Assembly: GCA_934045905.1 (NCBI GenBank)
Contig: OW203773.1
Location: 14,743,246 to 14,807,245 of the forward strand
DNA: 64,000 bases
Direction of reading: 5' to 3'
From: Leuctra nigra
Lineage: Eukaryota; Arthropoda; Insecta; Plecoptera; Leuctridae
Positions 51,932 through 63,586 of the stretch are shown here, one piece after another. A program made the position numbers and the translations under genes. Position 1 is the stretch's first letter, and each line of letters starts with the position of its first letter. The notes beneath the pieces were generated by a model that was not told the DNA's origin, searched no databases, and saw only the letters and a list, made by a program, of their open reading frames with translations.

Positions 51932-54900
51932 TTACTTAGTGTTGTCTAATAAAACTTGAATGATTTGATAAATAAACTTCAAACCCTAGAAGTAAAGAAG
52001 AGATCATTAAACATTTTCATTGGAAAACACAGAAGTACGGTTGCTCAACAATATAAAAAGTAGTATTTTACATAATATAAATATAGAATTAAAGAAGCGA
52101 ACTATAAGAACTTACTCCTCCGTAGGTTTCCAAAGTTGCTGGTACAAATCCAGCGAACATCAAGACACAAGGTTGATTAGCACGTGACATGATGATACGT
52201 ATTGACCTCTTGAACCCATCTGTTGCTGCGTACCACTGTGTATCATACGCAGCCTCCCGTATCAGTGAGCTCTAGATGTAATTTCGGAGATTATTGTTTG
52301 AAACACTTCAGCAAATCGGATTGGTGGTAATTTAAATAATTCACATACCTCATTGACAATTTGTTGAGAAAGCCAAAAGAGGGCGCCAGATATGGCACAC
52401 ATAAGAATGAGGATAGAAACGACAATGAAACTTTCGCTCTCAAATCTCTCCAACTGAAAATGGTAATTCAGATAATAAATCATAGCTGATTCCAATAGTT
52501 CTTAAGGTGATACAAGCGCTAGGCCGTTTTAGCAAATTGAGAGAGAAAAATTGTTTCATATGTGGGTGTAACTTTGATTGGATGTTCACATGATCAGTCT
52601 GATTGTATATTAGTAAAACTTTTTCATTTTTGCTTAGTGCATTGTTAATGCATTAATATGCATTGTTATTGAACAAAACCACGTAAAACGATGAAATTTC
52701 CGACACGATTGGAAACAATTGATCTCAAATTTTAATCATGATTAGATAAAAGACAAACTTAGGGTTATCGCTTGGTAAAATTTTAAAATTAAATTTTATT
52801 CGGCACCCAGCAGACAAGAAAATATACCAATTTCACCAAAAATCAACAAATTTTTACTAATTAACGAAGCAAAAAATTAAAAATGTACCAAGTAATAACC
52901 CTCAGTTTGTTTTTTAACTAATCATGATTAAAATTTCAAATCATTTCGTCTCCAATCGTATCTAAAAAAAAGCCTGAAATAAGTGGCAAAATCGCTCGCC
53001 CTTGCAGGCGTAGCTGTGCCGATATGCACACATTTTCACTTGGATGGGTTCATTTTAGTCATAACTTCTACAGCGTTAAATAAGCTAGGACAATTCTACG
53101 CAGAAAAGAAGTACATACCTAAAAAACAAACTACAAACATTATTTTACAAATCAAGACCTGAAGTGGATTTTAGTTGATTTCCTAAATTTAAGTTTGCAT
53201 GCATTACAAAATTGATATTGTATCAATGTGTAACATATCGATTTCCTGGTATATTCGTGGTCATGATATTAAATAATATATGTAATTACCGTTATTATGT
53301 ACACCAAAGACGTAGAACAGATTATGATGAAAACCACGCCAAATACATTAGCAATTGTCTGCACTGCTGTCTCCAATTTATTTACTATCCTGTATAGAAT
53401 AAAATGTTATTACATGATTTCAAATTCATAATGGATACATAAAATAATACGTATTTCGTTTGTCCAGATCTTAAGTCACAGCGTATCAAACCAAACTTGA
53501 TGGAACCAAACCAATACGTGGAAAAGTGTCTGAGCTGCAAAGAACTGTGGCTCAAATTGACTTTATCCATTCATTGACTAATGCACTCTCCCAGGGAAAA
53601 ACGGGTAAGTAAATTTTTGGTCAAAACAAGTTAGGTCAATTTACCTATAAAGTAAACACATATTTTTCATTAAGAGTAAAACCAGGTACATCAGACAATT
53701 TATTTCTATTGAACTCCATCTATAACTCCATGAATAAATTGTACCAGAAAAAACACTCCGTGTAAAAAAGGCAGCCAAGTCTCTTTACTTTAAAAAAATT
53801 CAACACCGAAAAGGAGTGATATCAAAAAAGGAGCCAAGTCAATGACATTTCCAAATATTTAATCGTATTTTTGAAATAAAAGAATAAACACCGAGAAATA
53901 CTTTACAAAAGGACTTGGCGCATCGTTTTTTAAAGACATAATTCTATCCTAAAAGTGGAAAGAAATTTACAAGTAGGTACATTTTCCTCTTTCTATTAGA
54001 TTTAGAATCTATGAATCAAGCTACTTTTAGTAATGGCTATTTTATAGTTTTGTCAATGGCGAGAAGAAAGATTTCATGCTGTAATAGATAAGTAATATAA
54101 GGATGGAAGAATTAAATAACAATCGGAAGTGGGCTCATACATATTCTTGCAGTACTGTTAATATGGTGATATGAGAAGGGTATCTTTTCATAATTTGATC
54201 TTAACTGAAGGAATTCATGAAACGTTGTCAAATAATTACTAACTATCTATGGAACACTATTATATATTTTTAAAGTATAAAGATATTTTTTTTAATAGTA
54301 ATACAATGTGACTGTGTACTTTGTGAAATGTATTGTTATAAAATGTGGATTAATTGAAATGTATTTCATGATGAGAAGGTATAACGCATGAGACTTAATT
54401 ATGTTGACCACGAAACAATATTACGAACCACCTCTACAATAATTAGTAAATATACACCTTTAGTAATAGTTAGGTTAGGATAGACGTTTAGTTTAGATAT
54501 AATGTGTCTCTGTATAAAACATGTCAAAAAGTAAATGTAAGCATAAAAAGTAACAATGTAACCATAGCATATCTTCTTAGTCCTATTATTATACAATTGT
54601 AAATTTTATCTAGTGGAGCGGTCGCTCCACCCAGCCAAGTCGTACCGTACACTCACACTCACTCAACATACCGTAAATGCCTAATAAACTGAGGAGCAGA
54701 CCAACCACTTTTACTGTAAGCAACAACATGGCATTTTCGGCCTACTGGATCTTAAAATTGGAAAATCTCACATTGTTGCAAAATATCTTAATTTCGAGCT
54801 ATGGCCCACCCCACCCCATATACCGAATTTACGAACAATAGGGTATGTCATTTTCGTGCTAGAGGGCCGTGAAATATGTAAAATTACACCACTTTCTGAT

Positions 54901-57900
54901 TCTGAAGATGATGATTCTGATGATATCAGGAAACACTGTTGACAGCGCCACAGCCTAAACGGCTGAGCCGATCGATCTGAAATTTTTACCATATATGCAC
55001 TTTTGGCGTCTGATGATACCTTGTCCTTACGAATTTTTTGTGCCACCATTTTGAAACCGGAAGTGACGTCATATCTTAAAAACTGATGGACCAATTGGGA
55101 CGAAACTAGCGCCAAACGATTCGGATGGTCTTCTCAATGAAATATCAACAGTCAAAATAGAAATGTACTTTTACCGAAACCGGAAATGACGTCATAAAAA
55201 TGCCAAATTTGAATGAAATCATCTCTTATAACAATAACTACATATTCAGAAGGCTTATAATGTTACATAGCATTTAAAGACACAAATTTTAGGTGGCAGT
55301 GAAGTCAGCCGCCATTTTGAAAACCGGAAGTGATGCCATAACTCGAGAACGGCTGGACCAATTGGAACGAAACTTCCGCTATACTTTATAGCATATTATT
55401 TATAGCATATACATAGTAACAAGCACAACTTTTCTTAGCAACCAAATCAAAAAGGCGTATTTTTTTAAAGGAATTATAGTCTTTGGTTCCACAATATATG
55501 CTACAAATTGTAAGAATAAACTGAAAAAAGGAATGATATCCCATAAAAAACACTCCGTGTAAATATACCAGCCAAGTCTCTTCAACTAAAAAAAAAATAG
55601 AAGAAATCTAAAAATTCAGCACTGAAAAGTAGTGATATCAAAAAAAGGCCAAGTCAAAACTTTTAAAAATTACTTGGCGCATCGTTTTTCTATGGGATTA
55701 TAGATATATTTTATGTATAGATGAGTATATTTGATTACCGACCTACTTCTATACTATTTATATGCACGATGCGCCAAGTAATTTTTAAAAGTTTTGACTT
55801 GGCCTTTTTTTGATATCACTACTTTTCAGTGCTGAATTTTTAGATTTCTTCTATTTTTTTTTTAGTTGAAGAGACTTGGCTGGTATTTTTACACGGAGTG
55901 TTTTTTATGGGTTGATTAGTACGCTAGACCTGAATGGTCAACCATGTATGTTGGAAAGCCGTCAATAAATATGATTTTCTCAGAAAACATAGACAACAAG
56001 TTTCATCGCGTATATATTCAAATAGAAAATATTTTACAGTAGGTATGTATAATATGTAATTGAAGGATGTTTCCCTATTATTCTAAAAATTCTTAATGAC
56101 TGTTGTATATAAATGACTTATGCTTATGAATAGAAAAATGTCTTTAAAAAAACGATGCGCCAAGTCCTTTTGTAAAGTATTTCTCGGTGTTTATTCCTTT
56201 ATTTCAAAAATACGATTAAATATTTGGAAATGTCATTGACTTGGCTCCTTTTTTGATATCACTCCTTTTCGGTGTTGAATTTTTTTAAAGTAAAGAGACT
56301 TGGCTGCCTTTTTTACACGGAGTGTTTTTTCTGGGATATCACTTCTTTTGTCAGTTTATTCATACAGCTTGTAGCACATGTCCGAGCAGGGACTAATTTC
56401 TTTAAAAAAATACGCCTTAACCGATTTGGTTACTATGAAAAGTTGCGTTTGGTATAAGATGAAAATGATTATCCAAGAAGAATAGCTTAAGTTTCGTTAT
56501 AATCGATCCAGCCGTTTTCGATACATGACGTCACTTCCGGTTTTGAAATAGCGGCCGAATTCCGGTATAGGTAATAAGAAAACAATCTAGTTTTATCTAG
56601 TTGATACCTTCATGAACGACCATCTGAATTCCTAATCCCTATATTTCCGTAAAATCGGTCATGCCGTTTGTAATATATGACGTCACTTCCGGTTTCATTT
56701 AGTGGTTCCTGCCGCCATTTCCGGTACCATTAATTTATTTATTCATTTTTCACAATTGATTTTTCAAATAAATAGCAGAATGAATACGCAGGAGCTAGTT
56801 CAGTTGCAATCGGTACAGGCGTTTTAGATATATGACGTCACTTCCGGTTTCAGGAATGGCGGCCGAGAACACTGCTACCTTGAATATATAAATTGTATTG
56901 TCTATGTTACAATGTAAGTTAATTATGTATGCATTTTAAGTATAATTTGTTGAAATAAGTTAAATATTGCGTATTTATGACGTCACTTCCGGTTTAGAAA
57001 TTAAGAAAATAATATTTTTTTTATTGATACTTCATATAGATGACCATCTAAATCGAATGGCGCTAATTTCGTTCTAATCGGTCCAGACGTTTTTGAGTTA
57101 TGACGTCACTTCCGGTTTAAAAATGGCGGCACAAAAAATCACAAGAGGCAAGGTATCATCAGACGCCAAAAGTGCATATGTGGTAAAAGTTTCAGGTCGA
57201 TCGGTTCAGCCGTTTAGGCTGTGGCCCTGTCAACAATGTTTCCTGATATCTGAATCATCATCATCAGATAGCTTTAAGAAGGGGTATAATTTCACTGTTT
57301 TCATGGCCCTCTAGCTCGCAAATGGCAAAACCTGTTGTTCCCAAATTTGGTATATGGGGTGGGGTGGGCCATAGCTCGAAATTAAGACATTTCACAACAA
57401 TGTGAGATTTTCCAATTTTAAGATCCAGTAGGCCGAAAATGCCATGTTGTTGCTTACAGTAAAAGTGTTTGGTCTGCTCCTCAGTTTATTAGGCATTTAC
57501 GGTATGTTGAGTGACTGTGAGTGTATAGTACGACTTGGCTGGGTGGAGCGACCGCTCCACTAGATTTTATAATAATTGTGTTTTGAAAGTATGCTAAATG
57601 CAACGTTATAAACACCCAATTAAGTTCTCCAAAGCACACATTTCATAGTGCAATAATATTAAGCTTTGAATCAATGCCATGACCATGACATACCTGCTTT
57701 TTCTCAGTTAGACATACCTACAGTTCAGAATGAATTAAGTCAACATATTTTGTAACCACTCTCTTGAACAATTCACTTTAGTGACTTACCCGCTTTTTCC
57801 CTGGAATAGTGAATGATATTGTTTTGCTTTCAAAAAGACCAACTACAGTTTCCAGTCAAATAATGGAATCATGAAGGTACTCACTCCAACAGTGCTTGAT

Positions 57901-59630
57901 GGTGTTTGATGCAGTCCTGAAGGAGATGTTCCATTTCCAGGTCAAACCTTTTCTTCCTACTTTGTTGGGCGACATGTTCTTGATCGTTTTCTTCTTTGTT
58001 CCTCCTGGGGATCTCAGAAGATACATGGTCCTGAATTTCAGAAATGTCTTCGTCGAGTGAGTCCAAAGTCACAGAGCAATACTCAAGAATCTGTGATAAA
58101 CTTGACAAAGCCCTTCCATGAACTCTGCGAGGATATCTCCGAGCAAATCTTCCAACTCCCGCTGCTTTCATCCACTTACCAGCAGCTCGCGTGAGAATAG
58201 CTTCAAGTCGAATGTTTGCTCTTGCTCGTTGAGGCAAGTGGCTCAGTTTGTATCTCAGTATCTTCCACTGAGCAATCACAACAATGAAGATTGTTAACAC
58301 CATATTTTGTGTGACAGCATTACCTAAGCCACCAATAATAACATCCAAAGTAGCCGATACAATTAGTGTAAATTCGAACAATGGTGATGCAGTATGGTCG
58401 TAAGGAGTCCATAATCTAAAATTAATAAGTGTAGGTAATTTTCATGATGTTTATCTATACATTTCAGTTGTTCGGATAACAGGTACAACTTGTATGTCGT
58501 CAGTAACAGAAAACAAAAAATGTTCGTGTCAAAAGAGTGAAAATGAGACTATAGTTGGCTCAATTAATTAGTTGGTGAAGTAGACAATTAGGGTAATGAG
58601 ATACTCACCCATGGATAAACTTTCTTTGGATCATACAGAGTGGCATGACAAATGGAAATGAACCAAATACAACGATGGGAATTGCGATCGAAAGTAAACA
58701 AATTAGTTTCGCAATTCTCTCGTACTTTTCATAAATTCTTACAGAATATTCGTGATTGTTGTATTTTAGTTTCCTCAACTTTTTTATATTCATAATAATA
58801 GATTTAAACTCTTTCTCTCTGCTGGTAAATGTCATCACCGCTGTCGTGTATACCACGAATTGCATAGTTATGAAGATTCCAGGTAGTAGTTGAGTGGTGT
58901 TATGTAGATTCTCAATGACAAATCCAATGAGAGAAATCATTACAGGTGTTGAAATTCCGATAAACCAAAGTGGGAAAATATAAATGTTCGTGTTTAGATT
59001 ATTCCTCCAAGCTCCTAAAATAAAAAACTGATTGAATTATACAAATTAATGTAAACAGAAAAGTTAAAAGAATTTTATAGAGTGAGGTTTCTCTATTACA
59101 TTTTCTTGAAAGTTTTCTTCATTCTTTCAATCAAGTTTAGTGTTCTGTAATTATCTCTTTTATAATAATGCCAAGTATCAAGTTTTACTCAATCCAAACT
59201 CAATCATATGTCCTATTTTTCCGTTTTTAATTGTAATTCTTTCTATTGCAATTTTTCCGTGTCCCATTTATAATTTTATTATGCTGAATGTAGTTCTATA
59301 CCTACACTTTTTTTATTATTATTTCAAACACACACTGTGCATTTGCTGACAGTAGGAGTAGGGTGAACCCCGTAACACTGTGTGCCCTACTGCCAGCTAC
59401 AAATAATACATACCTCAAACAACATTAATAAATATTAATATTAAACAAAATTAATCATGCTCATGATTAAAATGGCCAGTTTTCAAATATAATCATTGAT
59501 TACAAATAGTAATAACTATAAAATACTAACCCAACTTATACATGATTGTTTCCTGTATCCACAAGCTGTCCTTGTTCTTATCATTGATGAAATCCATCAG
59601 CATCTTGTATCTCACTTTAACAAAAGCCAT
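51932..59630 (-). CDS. Odorant receptor OR-A (insect 7tm_6 family)
   Basis: Insect odorant receptor subunit, a membrane protein that forms ligand-gated channels with the co-receptor in sensory neurons. Exons: 59630-59531 (ATG), 59014-58609, 58415-57885, 52453-52349, 52271-52116, 51985-51932 (TAA). About 440-454 aa. Evidence: multiple hydrophobic segments in exons 2-4; a LWTPYD motif; a CIKHHQALLE segment at the end of exon 3; AAYDTQWYAATDGFKRSIR; the RANQP segment before the last membrane helix; and the C-terminal LETYGG joined to LKFIYQ, as in the family. Exon 3 leaves in phase 2 (donor GTGAGT) while exon 4 enters in phase 0, so a microexon of 3n+1 nt (about 13) or an unusual splice is missing. 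The 5.4-kb intron 3 holds nested repeat elements. Exons 4-6 match OR-B in exact length. Confidence 0.8.
53746..57563 (-). mobile_element. Composite ETS/CRE-array element, inverted copy, with a nested copy inside
   Basis: Read on the minus strand it begins at 57563 with the TAGTGGAGCGGTCGCTCC hairpin, runs through five ACCGGAAGTGACGTCAT sites (complements near 57100, 56977, 56832, 56677, 56525), and enters the CCCAGAAAAAACACTCCG foldback at 56335. Its arms are 56335-56130 and about 53940-53746. The array part is nearly identical to copy I (13219-14442). The middle of the foldback is interrupted by the nested element at 54610-55911. All of it sits in intron 3 of OR-A. Confidence 0.65.
54610..55911 (+). 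mobile_element. Composite ETS/CRE-array element, nested copy III
   Basis: Starts CTAGTGGAGCGGTCGCTCC, shows three ETS/CRE sites near 55056, 55177 and 55323, and finishes with a compact hairpin (55540-55911) starting CCCATAAAAAACACTCCG, as in copy II. It is inserted in the foldback part of the inverted copy, so it is younger than that copy. Confidence 0.65.
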
Positions 59631-59665
59631 GTTCCTTCGTTCCTCGTCACTCTGAACAACTAACT

Positions 59666-59761
59666 AAACTCCGTTTCATGCAGTCTAGAGTCCTGTTTAA
59701 CATGGGTAGTCCTATACCTGCCCATGCTATCTAGGACTCTAGACCCCATGAAACGGAGTTT
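59666..59761. repeat. Palindromic MITE, 96 bp
   Basis: Arms AAACTCCGTTTCATG with CTAGAGTCCT and their complements around a CATGGG...CCCATG core. It lies about 35 bp upstream of the OR-A start codon. Confidence 0.75.
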
Positions 59762-60876
59762 ATTCAGGGAACCCAAAAGCAGTTGTCAATTTATCCACTC
59801 CATGTTGTTCTCAGAATGAATTTGTTACCTCAATGTTAGTGAGCTTTGGTAACAATCGGAACTTTGCACAATATAAACAACGGCATTGTAATATCGCGTT
59901 TTGTAAAAAAATATTTGAAAAGTAGTGCGTGATTCATACATAATTTCTTTGAATCATTAATATAACAACGATTTTACATTTAAACAAAACTATAGGTATG
60001 CTCATCCAAAAGAAATTGTTTTTCCTTCAAATAACATAGTTCGTTAACAAATATTTTTTTCGGAATGTATTTACCAGAGTTATATATGAGTGTAATTTTG
60101 AATGCTATTTGTATCATGCGTTTTTTATGCTAAGAATTTATATATGCAGGATAAATAAAAAAATTATACCTGATGATAACCTAAAAAAATTTCATTCAAT
60201 CAATACACACAAAAATACTCCTTGCAGAATGGCCGAAGCCGATAGTCTCCTCAACTAAAATAAAATAATGTTTGACCAAAGGGTGACAACTTTATTGGTA
60301 AACACTGCCACCCAACAATGGTTGCCATGGACACAGTATTACATAAAATAGAAATTATACATTTTAAATAAGTAAGAAACTAAACATAACATTTTCATAA
60401 TAAATTACATTGAAAATGACATATCTCTATCTAACGAGGAAAAATTAAAAACTGTATGTTGACTATATAAATGGTTACGGAGTATTGCTACCGATCCTTT
60501 GCCAAAATAAACATTTTATATAAAAACCTAAGTAACTACACTCAAATTTAATTATTTTAATTTTATATTTTAAAAATTATAAACTACTTGCAGACTAAGA
60601 TATTGAAAATTTAATTCCAAATTTAAATATAACCATTGCCTTGCCGCAGAATTGGTATTAGAATAATTTTTTAAACTAAGAAATATACTTTGGATTTTTA
60701 TTTAAAGAGTAGGTAAGCTTGGGTTCAGTATAATTTTTAATACAAAGAAATATAAATTTTATTTTATGATTACACTTTATTAACACATTAGCATGAGTTT
60801 ATTTCTTCGGTTTCGGAATGGATTTCAGTTATTGACATTTAATTAATGATTAGTTCTTGTTTTGTAATGTTTACAG
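59762..60876. other. AT-rich intergenic stretch, no gene seen
   Basis: No supported exon, RNA gene or transposon ORF. From about 60800 the sequence resembles the intron that precedes exon 15 of paralog B. Confidence 0.4.
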
Positions 60877-60944
60877 AAATACCGGCTGAGGTCGCCATAT
60901 CCAAGAGGGTGCTTTACATTGCAGAAAGACCAGCTACCAGCTAA
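60877..60944 (+). pseudogene. Decayed third copy of the paralog A/B acidic exon
   Basis: The acceptor TTTACAG precedes a phase-1 frame IPAEVAISKRVLYIAERPA, then TAA at 60942-60944. The first eight residues and the upstream intron match exon 15 of paralog B (IQAEVAIQ). The 66-nt exon structure and donor are lost and no other exon of the family is found nearby. Confidence 0.6.
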
Positions 60945-61380
60945 TTATTTACGATCATTTACACATTAAAAAGATAATACAATTTCATAGTGAATGTTGA
61001 AAAGATAAAAGTGCAGAATAAATCACATTTGAAGGAACTTAGTGTAATAGTGTTTGTGATAGTGAGCGTCATATGACTTGGCAGGAGTGGAGAAAAACAT
61101 TTCAAATTGTTGGAGATTTTAAATGGAAAATAGAGATTTCAAAAAACTCAATAAACAGATTTTACACTAAATTGTAGCGATTTCATTTTTCGTCTTCATC
61201 CTTGATTGTGTATCTCCTTTCTCCTCTCCTTGATTGTGTATCTTTCACCATGGTGTTCAGTTTCATCAACCATCTTTCACTTCATCGACATATTGTTTAC
61301 TCATAGGTAAATTGCGACAAAAGTATATTGAGAAGATACGAGAATATTGATTTGATTTATATACTTCTATTTATACATAA

Positions 61381-63313
61381 TTACTTAGTAATATCTAATA
61401 AAACATGAGTTATTTGATATATGAACTTTAAAATCTGCAAGATAAGAACAAGTTATTAGGTAGGTACATTCAAACTTTTAACACGTTTTGTATCGACTTA
61501 TTATGTCGATTTTGTCTTAAAATGTCTGGACTTAGCTACTTTCTTGTACATGACCATGAAATATCAAAATATCCTACATCTACAGAGTAAACCAAGGGAT
61601 AGGAGGGCTACAGGGGAAGAACGATAATATACCGGGTAGCGCAAAAAAAATCACCCTGTTTGAGAGGTCAGTACATCAAAACTCTAAAAGATAAAGGGCT
61701 GAAACTTTCATATGTTATGGAACAAATATGAAAATTTAATTTGGCAATTTTCAGAAATATTCTTGTAATCCGAAAAGAGTTACATGCAAATTTTGAATTA
61801 AGCCGTTCAAAAATCGTTTATATACCAGTGTTTAAATAGCGCTTGTTTGAGCTTAAAAATAAGAACCATGAGCTTTTTAAAAATAATCACCTGTTTTGTA
61901 TATGAGTAAGTTTGCGTCAATCAAGAATTGACATAAAAAATTACTTATTAGTAAAGCATGTCTGTATCTTACAGAGACGTGGCTTCACGATGAGGTATGG
62001 AGGAAAAGGTTATTGTGGCTGAATTTCCAACGATGAATTGGAATCAACCCACTTAACAAATTCGCATAGATTTATTAAACATTAATGCATGTTTATTTAG
62101 AAATTCATAAATAAACATTATAAAACCTAATTCCTACCAAGTAACTCTAAATCAATTCATCAAACACGCCAATTTCGTATGTCTTAATCTTTTTTTCAAC
62201 TGCAACTTAAATCAATTTGTAACCTTTTCCTAATGAATGAAAAATATGTTTGACACTTTCACATATAAAATTTTTGTAAGTTTTCTAATATGTGAACAAA
62301 TTTCAGAATCTTATCTATAATAGTGTATAATAGTGACCCCTTAATCAGAGTGATTTTTTTTGCGCCACCCGGTACAATGTCCGACAATAATTTAATGTTT
62401 TCTTTTTCCCCTGTATACTCTTCATATTATGCAAGAACTTACGCCTCCAAAAGTCTCCAAAGTTACTGGTATAAACCCAGCGAAGATGATGACAGATGGT
62501 TGATTAGCACGTGACATGATGATACGGATTGACCTCTTGAACCCATCTGTTGCTGCGTACCACTGTGTATCATACGCAGCCTCCCGAACCAACTCGCTCT
62601 AGGAGAAGATAATTTGATGAGAATGATTAACAATGTGTACCTTCAGGTGGCTCAACGATTAAATCACATCTTCCAAGTAAGCTTATTTTTTTGGCAGAGG
62701 TATCAATAATCACTGCTTACACGATACTGTGAAATATGAACAACTTCTCGTGTCTAGATTTTGAGTGATTGTAGTTTTAAATTCATATTTTTAACATGTA
62801 GTCGTATCTAGGCCTTTAAATCATGACGATTTCCATGCTATTTTTGAGATTTGAATTTTACTGAGTTTTAACGGGTTTTTTCAATAAACTAATTTCTATA
62901 TAGATAGTTGGACATTCTATTAGGAAAAAATTGAAAACAATACCTACGTGTGCTATTTTAAAAGTTATAAACCAAAAACTAAATGATATCCCAATACCTC
63001 CTGTGTTAAAGTTTTGTTCATTCTCGGAAAGCAATAAGTTGAAACCTCGCTATAAGACCGGAGTTGCAAGTTAAATTACATTTTATGATTCTTTTATATT
63101 TAAATATAGTGGAAATGTTGGAAAAAGTAAATTATGATGATAATTAAAAAAATATATATTTTGGAATGTTCGATTTAAAAAGGTTTGCACTTCAAATGTA
63201 ATAGTTACCTCATTGAGAATTTGTTGAGCAAGCCAAGAGATAATGCCAGCAATTGCACACATGAGAAAAGCAACAGCAGCGACAGTAAAACTTTCGTTCT
63301 CGAAACGCTCCAA
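61381..63313 (-). CDS. Odorant receptor OR-B, last three exons (partial)
   Basis: Exons 63313-63209 (105 nt), 62598-62443 (156 nt) and 61434-61381 (54 nt, TAA) match OR-A exons 4-6 in exact length, all joined in phase 0. Peptides: ERFENESFTVAAVAFLMCAI (membrane helix), SELVREAAYDTQWYAATDG with FKRSIRIIMSRANQP, and ILKFIYQITHVLL. All splice borders are canonical. The 5' exons should lie beyond 64000. The last intron carries an inverted-repeat element (61628-62376), and a foldback repeat begins about 20 bp upstream of exon 4. The function is as for OR-A, and the coding parts seen are intact. Confidence 0.8.
61628..62376. mobile_element. TA-flanked inverted-repeat element, CCGGGTGGCGC ends
   Basis: TATACCGGGTAGCGCAAAAA at the left and the complement of GTACCGGGTGGCGCAAAAA at the right. 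Related in its ends to the element at 30456. No transposase. It sits in the last intron of OR-B. Confidence 0.6.
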
Positions 63314-63333
63314 CTGAAAAAAAGTAATGAATA

Positions 63334-63586
63334 TCCCAGAAAAAAAATCGGTGTAAAAGAGGCAGCCAAGTCTCTTTACTCTTAAAATAATCAACACCGA
63401 AAAGAAGTGATATCAAAAGGAGCCAATTCAATGACATTTCCAAATATTTAACCGTATCTTTGAAATAAATATATAAACACCGAGAATTACTCGGATAAAT
63501 ACTCGGGGATATCCCTCCTTTTCGGTGTGGATATTTTTAAAGTAAAGAGTGCTGGGCTGCCTTTTCACACGTGTTTTTTTTCTGGG
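63334..63586. repeat. Solo foldback MITE of the CCCAGAAAAAACAC family
   Basis: CCCAGAAAAAAAATCGGTGT at the left and TTTTTTTCTGGGA at the right, with internal CAGCCAAGTCTCTTTAC and CACCGAAAAGAAGTGATATC. A diverged, shortened version of the foldback half of the composite elements, here without the ETS/CRE array. It ends about 20 bp from the acceptor of OR-B exon 4. Confidence 0.6.

Noticed and set aside
53469..53625. Exon-like plus-strand segment with AG and GT borders
   Set aside because: All three frames hit stops before the donor; likely a relic.
57785..57800. 11-nt AG-GGAAAAAGCGG-GT segment as the missing OR-A microexon
   Set aside because: Its length gives phase 1 and a stop in exon 4, so it does not repair the frame.
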